Positions 59,318 through 64,000 of a stretch of DNA of 64,000 bases are shown here, one piece after another. Source of the DNA: Heterobasidion occidentale. Taxonomy: Eukaryota; Basidiomycota; Agaricomycetes; Russulales; Bondarzewiaceae. Positions within the stretch are counted from its first letter, which is position 1. Every line of letters begins with the position of its first letter. The position numbers were made by a program, and so were the translations under genes. The notes under the pieces were generated by a model that had not been told where the DNA came from, searched no databases, and saw nothing but the letters and a program-made list of their open reading frames with translations. The stretch covers positions 1,860,001 to 1,924,000 of the forward strand of contig JBCAQO010000009.1 in the NCBI GenBank assembly GCA_039111635.1. The letters are read 5' to 3'.

Positions 59318-59670
59318 CTGAACGTTTGCGGCTAATCAAAGAAGTCCAAGAAGATGCGGCCGCAAGTCTACAAATAGCAGCGCAGCACGCCAAGGACCGG
59401 GACCTACACAGGAAACTTCCGCAGTGGGAAGTAGGAACCCAAGTTTGGTTAGAAGGAACCCATATTTGGACGACTCATCCGAAATTCAAGCTGGCACCTA
59501 GACGCTATGGCCCCTTTCCAGTGATTGAAAGAATCGGTCCTCTGGCTTATCGGTTGGAAATACCCGAAACATGGAAGATACACCCGGTGTTTCATGCCTC
59601 CATACTCACGGAATATCACGAGACAGAGGCCCACGGAAGGAACTTCCCCAGACCTGCCCCGAGATCCTGA
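59215..59670 (+). pseudogene. Integrase C-terminal part, displaced by one-base deletion
   Basis: In the shifted frame: HSATGKSPFEVLYGFNPPYS, then RLIKEVQEDAAASLQIAAQH, the GPY/F-like module RRYGPFPVIERIGPLAYRLE and HPVFHASILTEYHETEAHGR, ending RPAPRS at a TGA. This is the normal continuation of the integrase interrupted at about 59213. Confidence 0.85.
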
Positions 59671-59879
59671 ATGAAGAAGAGCACTACGAAGTGGAGGCCA
59701 TTCTAGATTCAAGACGCCAGGGACGAGGGACCAAGTACCTTGTCAAGTGGGTCGGGTACTCCGAGGCTGATAACACTTGGGAACCCTTTGCCCTCCTCAA
59801 AGATACGGCTGACGAGGCGCTTCGTGAATTCCACGAAAGCTATCCAGACAAGCCCCGACCAGCGGCAATTAGGCTTTAG
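59660..59879 (+). CDS. Chromodomain
   Basis: ILNEEEHYEVEAILDSRRQ, then TKYLVKWVGYSEADNTWEPF, and a final helix (DEALREFHESYPDKP). The aromatic cage positions Y, W and W are present. Chromodomains at the end of integrase direct chromoviruses to marked chromatin. It is read in a different frame from the integrase tail, and copy L has the same frame relation. Confidence 0.88.
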
Positions 59880-59935
59880 AAAGATATAAAAAGGGAGACA
59901 TCCCCCTCTTTCAAAGCAAGAATCCTCCCCAGTAC

Positions 59936-61312
59936 ATGTCCGACCACTCCTCCCTTGATTATTCCCCTGGACGTGCCATGCTCATCGATGACGGGACTAC
60001 CTCCTCCCCTTCAAGAAACCCCTCGCCAGACATCATTCTGGCCGTGGCCAACCCCGACACTGGACGCCCTAGCCGAAGCAGCCGCCCAGCGACTCCAGAA
60101 GGAATTCCCATACCAATCATTGTCCGCCAAACCGCGCTCGCCATCGAAGGTCGAATAGGTCCTCGAACCTCACCACGGTTTGAGGGAGCTCATGACGAGC
60201 ACGATGAAAGACGTCAAGAAGAAGGAAGACCTGCTCCGTCAACGCCTCCGCGATCGACGGCAGCGTTGGCTCAAGGAGACACGAGGCAGGAAACAAGAGG
60301 CGAAAGAAGACCAGGAAACCCTGCGGACCTGGCATCGCCTACAGTTGCTGAGAGAAGTGTACAAGAACCAGCAACGGCTGGTACATCAGCTGCCGGGACC
60401 AGAGGGCCCCCTACCAGTAGTCGAGATCTGCACCCCGGAGAGTTGGAAGGGCTAGGAGATGCACTGCTCCAGCGCACCACCATCTCCGCGGTAATTCAGA
60501 TGGCCACAGCGTTAGCCTTACAAAGGCTCGCTAACTTCTTCGCAGGGCAACCAGGAAGCGAGAGCGACGACATACCCCGACGCCTCGCTGACGCGAGCGA
60601 CCAGGTCAGGCTTCTGGCCTATGCAGATGATCATAGGGCCGCCTCCTGGTACGCCCAAGGAAATAATGGGGCTTACGCCCTACTCATTCATCCGGACGAG
60701 TTCTCCTCCTTCATCAATCTGGAACTCCTACCCGCCCTCATCTCGCGCACCGACACAAGACACTCCTCCCACGCCCATCCCGTTCGGATTGACCCATTCC
60801 GCGTCCAGCCATGGAGCGAAGCTAGCAGAGCGATACCGGCTACAAGTAGTCGAGACGCATCCACCCAGACCGAATACGTCTGGGCTACGGTCCAACGACA
60901 GGCCAGAAGGGACCGAGAGGCCCTTCCTCCCATATCGGCAGGACAATCCACCGGGCAGGACGCAGGAGGCAGCAATGAGGAGCATCCTCCAAGGTACAGG
61001 AGGAATGAGGGACGAGGGAACCACAGGACAAGGGCCATTCTTCAACCCAGGCGAAGCAGTCCTAGAGGAACTCGACCAAGAGATTCGCCGACTCCAAACC
61101 GTCCTCGAGATAATCGAGCTGAAGGAGCGCATCCACGCATTGGTAGAAGAACTCCAATCCGCCAGCGCCCGACTCAGCGAACTACTTCCTGGACTCGAGC
61201 GGAACTAGACGCCTGGGACGAGGTCGAAGGTGACAATTACGATGACACCGACCCCTATTATAGGCCGGATGAAGGATATGGGGACTACGGAGACATTGGC
61301 GGAGGATACTAG
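59936..61312 (+). CDS. Extra ORF downstream of pol, overlapping a second open frame
   Basis: 458 codons, uninterrupted, starting MSDHSSLDYSPGR and ending in an acidic tail (DEVEGDNYDDTDPYYRPDEG). Rich in R, P, S, E and Q, no transmembrane segment or signal peptide, so not an env gene. A second frame overlaps it in two blocks: 59955-60455 (charged helical, LRQRLRDRRQRWLKET, with one TAG at 60156-60158) and 60621-61208 (ending in the coiled coil VLEELDQEIRRLQTVLEIIE). By eye, between L and R the first block of the second frame has about 20 amino-acid changes in 166 against about 31 in the same stretch of the main frame. The middle of the main frame (LLAYADDHRAASWY, HPDEFSSFINLELL) and its acidic tail also look coding. 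Function unknown. Confidence 0.55.
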   Translation: MSDHSSLDYSPGRAMLIDDGTTSSPSRNPSPDIILAVANPDTGRPSRSSRPATPEGIPIPIIVRQTALAIEGRIGPRTSPRFEGAHDEHDERRQEEGRPAPSTPPRSTAALAQGDTRQETRGERRPGNPADLASPTVAERSVQEPATAGTSAAGTRGPPTSSRDLHPGELEGLGDALLQRTTISAVIQMATALALQRLANFFAGQPGSESDDIPRRLADASDQVRLLAYADDHRAASWYAQGNNGAYALLIHPDEFSSFINLELLPALISRTDTRHSSHAHPVRIDPFRVQPWSEASRAIPATSSRDASTQTEYVWATVQRQARRDREALPPISAGQSTGQDAGGSNEEHPPRYRRNEGRGNHRTRAILQPRRSSPRGTRPRDSPTPNRPRDNRAEGAHPRIGRRTPIRQRPTQRTTSWTRAELDAWDEVEGDNYDDTDPYYRPDEGYGDYGDIGGGY

Positions 61313-63860
61313 ACGAGGGAGTCGAGGAACCCCTTGTCGACAAACAAGGTGACGGAGAGGAAAGGACCCTCCGCACCTCAGGTACCGGTTTCACGCACAG
61401 GACGCCGGAACGAACGTCCTGCATGACGTTAAACTGTGAAAAGATAAGAAGGCAGGGGAAGTACCTGACCATTTCATATTGCAGCCCTCCAGTCTCAAGA
61501 TGAAGGACAAGCATTCAACACTCTCGTTGTCAAGAGGTATTCTGACAAGCGAATCGGGCGTCCCGCTTGGATCCCAGTTTTACAAGGCCTTTCCGCATTA
61601 GGAGGCCCTTAGGATTCACAACATAACTGGTACATGAATGATGCATGAATATTGGTGGGAAATCGTGTTGCATACCCACCGTTGGGGAACGGTGGACCAA
61701 CCTCGCTGTCAAGGTCTGACAGGTGTCTTGGACGTCCCACTTTGGATCTCCAGTTTTACAGGGTCGTTTCCGCATTAGGGGACCCTATCAGCGATGCAGG
61801 AACTGATGGCCGCACTCCATTAGTACCCAAAACGGAGAAATAACATCCGCAACGATGTAAAACTACGAAAGGCTTGGTCCGCAATGATGATAAACTAGTT
61901 ACCGTCCGGAACGACGCTAAAGCTACCAAGACCCTCGGAGCGTGGTTGTATTCTGGCAGACGGTGGAAGTGAGGGCCTCCGCCGTTGCAGAACCCTGCCG
62001 ACTAGGTCGAGGCGCTTCCATATTCCATACGCCCTACAGTAAAAGAATATGGGGTCGACACGGTTCAATTCCGTGCGAGGGGTTTGGGGACATGGAGCGG
62101 GTTGTCAGTCTTTCGACGACAAAGACCGCAACTACTCCATGGTGCGCCCATTCTACCCTTGAAGTCCGAAGCAAGGATTCCGCTTCGAGGGCCAGTCAAG
62201 AGGCAACTGGGATCGTGCCTCGTGTTGGGCTCATCCGCAACGATGTAAAACTACGGGGTGTCCGCAACGACGGTAAACTACGGACGCCCTCCATGGCGTT
62301 AAACTGGGATTGCCCTTTTTCCTTTACAGGGCCATGAGCAGTGTCCAAACATGAGATATGTTTCGACATTGCTGCGTCCGCAAAGACGTTAAACTACCAC
62401 TCCTTTCAGCATAGGAGATGTCGATCGACATCGTTGTTGACGCCACGATGTTGATCTAGTCCGCAATGACGATAAACTATTATCCCTCGTCCTAGGGATC
62501 GTATTGGAGCTAGAATTACCGTTTCTAGCTGCAATAGTCCGAAATGACCTTAAACTACCCTCACCCCGGAGGATTAGATCTATCAAGGCTCGGGAGGTTC
62601 AAGCCAGGTGATAGCGGACGTCCGCAATGACTATAAACTAGTTGCCGTCCTTCATGACGATAAACTGAGCTGCCCTTCTGTCTACAGGGCCATGTGAGTT
62701 GTGTCAAAATAGGCCTAAAGTCTATTCTCGCAACTCTATAAGTTATCCGGTTTGATATAGTATAAACCGTCACCATCTTGCCTCAATGGGAACCCTGTCA
62801 AGAAGGAGGAACTGGTCTACGGCCCTATGCGCATCACCGATGAATGTTCCGGCGTGCAGAAACGCCTGCTTTCTTGTTTACAGGTACTCCTACGTTGGGA
62901 GATGGATAGGTCCGCAACGACCTTGGCATAAACTAGCAGGGCAGTCCGCAACGACTTATGTATAAACTAGCCTCAGTCCGCAACGACTTAAGGATAAACT
63001 AGCGGACGTCCGCAAAGACGCAAAAACTACGGACGTCCGGCACGACGTTAAACTACCAGGACATGCCTTACGCTGACCCCACATAATTACCGTCAAGGTG
63101 GATACCATGGTCTATTCAAGAGACCATGGGGTTCAAAGTCTATTCTTCAAAGTCCTTACCTCGTGTCCAATACCCTTAGTGAAAAACAAACTCTGGACGA
63201 ACACTCAATCTCTAACCTGACAAGGCCACCGTATGGGGCTGACAGAGTTAGGGATCTTCAAAGGGGTCTTGCCGGACTCAAGACAAGTCAAGAAAAATGT
63301 CGTATTCTTGATAGGTTGGTGGGCCTAAGCCTTAGTAAAGCGATCAACCCACACACCTGGAGTCCCCCTCGATACCGGAGATCAAGGAGATGAAGATCTA
63401 TCCTGGAAACACTGAGACATGGCCTTTGGCACTTTAGAAGAAGAACGACACACACCCATCCACAGACGAGTTTCTATTTCATCCTATAATCATTCGCACA
63501 ACACCTTTCTGCATCGTCGCCAGATGACACTGGCTCATCAAACCTACCAGGGAGTCCTGGTCGAGTAGCTGCCTATTGACTCTAGGAGTGTACTCACACA
63601 AAACGTGCGGTGAAGGAAGAACACCGGGAGGAGGGACAGGGTATTGTGGCTATGCCCCGAACTTCAAATCAAACAGCTCAACGGAGAAGGAAAACTCCTA
63701 GGCGTTGTAAACGACGTAGGTCGGTCTTCGCCCCAGAAAACGAAGCGATATTGGGAAGACGCATCCCAATCTATTTTGACGACCAGCAAGCAATTGTATG
63801 TGGAATGACGATGAAGCTCGTTTCTGCTCAAGCGAGTAGTCCCCTCAGGAGTTGGGACCT
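61313..63860 (+). repeat. Copy R structured non-coding array
   Basis: 2.5 kb without long open frames. Copies of TCCGCAAYGACNNTAAACTA or close variants start near 61417, 61846, 61878, 61905, 62234, 62261, 62286, 62377, 62460, 62538, 62621, 62648, 62911, 62945, 62977, 63009 and 63035. Two degraded inverse copies lie at about 61566-61590 and 61750-61775 (CCAGTTTTACA..TTTCCGCATTA). The intervals hold hairpins: 62338-62345 with 62365-62372 plus an inner stem; 62482-62487 with 62494-62499; 62503-62515 with 62523-62535; 63105-63113 with 63121-63129; 63639-63644 with 63652-63657. Confidence 0.82.
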
Positions 63861-63870
63861 AGAAAGGGGG
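63861..63870 (+). promoter_or_regulatory. Polypurine tract of copy R
   Basis: AGAAAGGGGG, followed by TAA and the LTR start, identical to copy L. Confidence 0.8.
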
Positions 63871-63873
63871 TAA

Positions 63874-64000
63874 TGTTATGACTTGACCGATCGGGGCCCT
63901 TCGCGGCCGGTCTAACCGATGGATCAAGCATCACATGCTAGGCGGCTCCACTACGGAGCGTACATCAAGGTATTCGGCATGTCCTTAGGAGCCGACAAGA
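63874..64000 (+). repeat. 3' LTR of copy R, cut by the window end
   Basis: Starts TGTTATGACTTGACCGATCG; only the first 127 bp are in the window. Here it matches the 5' LTR at 53676 more closely than the LTR of copy L (both share GGCGGCTCCACTACGG and ATTCGGCATG), as expected for the two ends of one insertion. Confidence 0.9.

Larger units (their letters stand above)
53676..64000 (+). mobile_element. Family 1 chromodomain Ty3/Gypsy retrotransposon, copy R (near complete)
   Basis: 5' LTR (53676-54262), self-primer site, gag, pol with protease, RT, RNase H and integrase, chromodomain, extra ORF region, 2.5-kb structured array, polypurine tract and the first 127 bp of the 3' LTR. The whole element would be about 10.8 kb. 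The chromodomain after integrase places it among chromoviruses, and the primer arrangement suggests the Tf1/sushi type. Confidence 0.93.

Noticed and set aside
59936..61312. Extra ORF as an env gene
   Set aside because: No signal peptide, no transmembrane segment and no cysteine pattern. The composition is charged and disordered or coiled-coil.
61313..63860. Hammerhead or other self-cleaving ribozymes as the basis of the motif
   Set aside because: I looked for the hammerhead core CUGANGA with a GAAA partner around the motif copies and did not find it. Other ribozyme folds cannot be excluded by eye.

Overview
The window is eukaryotic and fungal. Genes carry short introns of about 35-145 nt with GT..AG ends. 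The recognisable proteins (a heme-thiolate peroxidase relic, a Skt5/Chs4-type chitin synthase activator, the TFIIIC TPR subunit, Ty3/Gypsy chromoviruses, a fungal-type LINE) fit a filamentous basidiomycete, most likely an Agaricomycete. Species cannot be told from the sequence. A run of 100 Ns at 37288-37387 marks a draft-assembly gap.

Left part (1-37287), gene-bearing: a multi-exon P-loop protein (1542-4474, minus) abutting a truncated LINE reverse transcriptase (about 4480-5590) and an 18-bp minisatellite; three same-strand paralogues of a short-chain dehydrogenase (6112-7283, 16666-17875, 19971-21178), of which only the middle one reads intact; a secreted GH27 alpha-galactosidase (7696-10066, minus); the spliceosomal Sm D1 protein (10891-11459); the GPI transamidase catalytic subunit (11948-13616, minus); a decayed heme-thiolate peroxidase (about 14720-15363); tafazzin (21715-23043, minus); the TFIIIC TPR subunit (24799-28808, minus); a Sel1-repeat chitin synthase activator ending in CVIM (29386-31967, minus); and a zinc-type MDR oxidoreductase (33582-34923, minus). 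The second and third dehydrogenases lie in a direct segmental duplication. A 491-bp element with perfect 15-bp terminal inverted repeats lies at 36228-36718.

Right part (37388-64000) is a nest of LTR retrotransposons. Family 1 is a chromodomain Ty3/Gypsy element seen three times: L (3' two thirds, 37388-44056), M (3' part, 49758-53675) and R (53676 to beyond the window end, nearly complete). Family 2 is another Gypsy element (44057-49757) that carries an intact four-exon gene on its antisense strand, and it has also left a solo LTR (51862-52937). L sits inside family 2, family 2 sits inside M, the solo LTR sits inside M with a CCGT target duplication, and R appears to be inserted near the 3' end of M.

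The most unusual material is in family 1. Its 5' LTR is followed by a 10-nt sequence complementary to the predicted transcript start, as in Tf1-type self-priming. Beyond the chromodomain it has an extra region with two overlapping open frames. Between that region and the 3' LTR lies about 2.5 kb of non-coding DNA built from roughly 15 copies of a 20-nt motif (consensus TCCGCAAYGACNNTAAACTA) alternating with hairpins whose stems covary between copies and are swapped as whole cassettes. This looks like a modular structured-RNA array that I cannot match to any known family.
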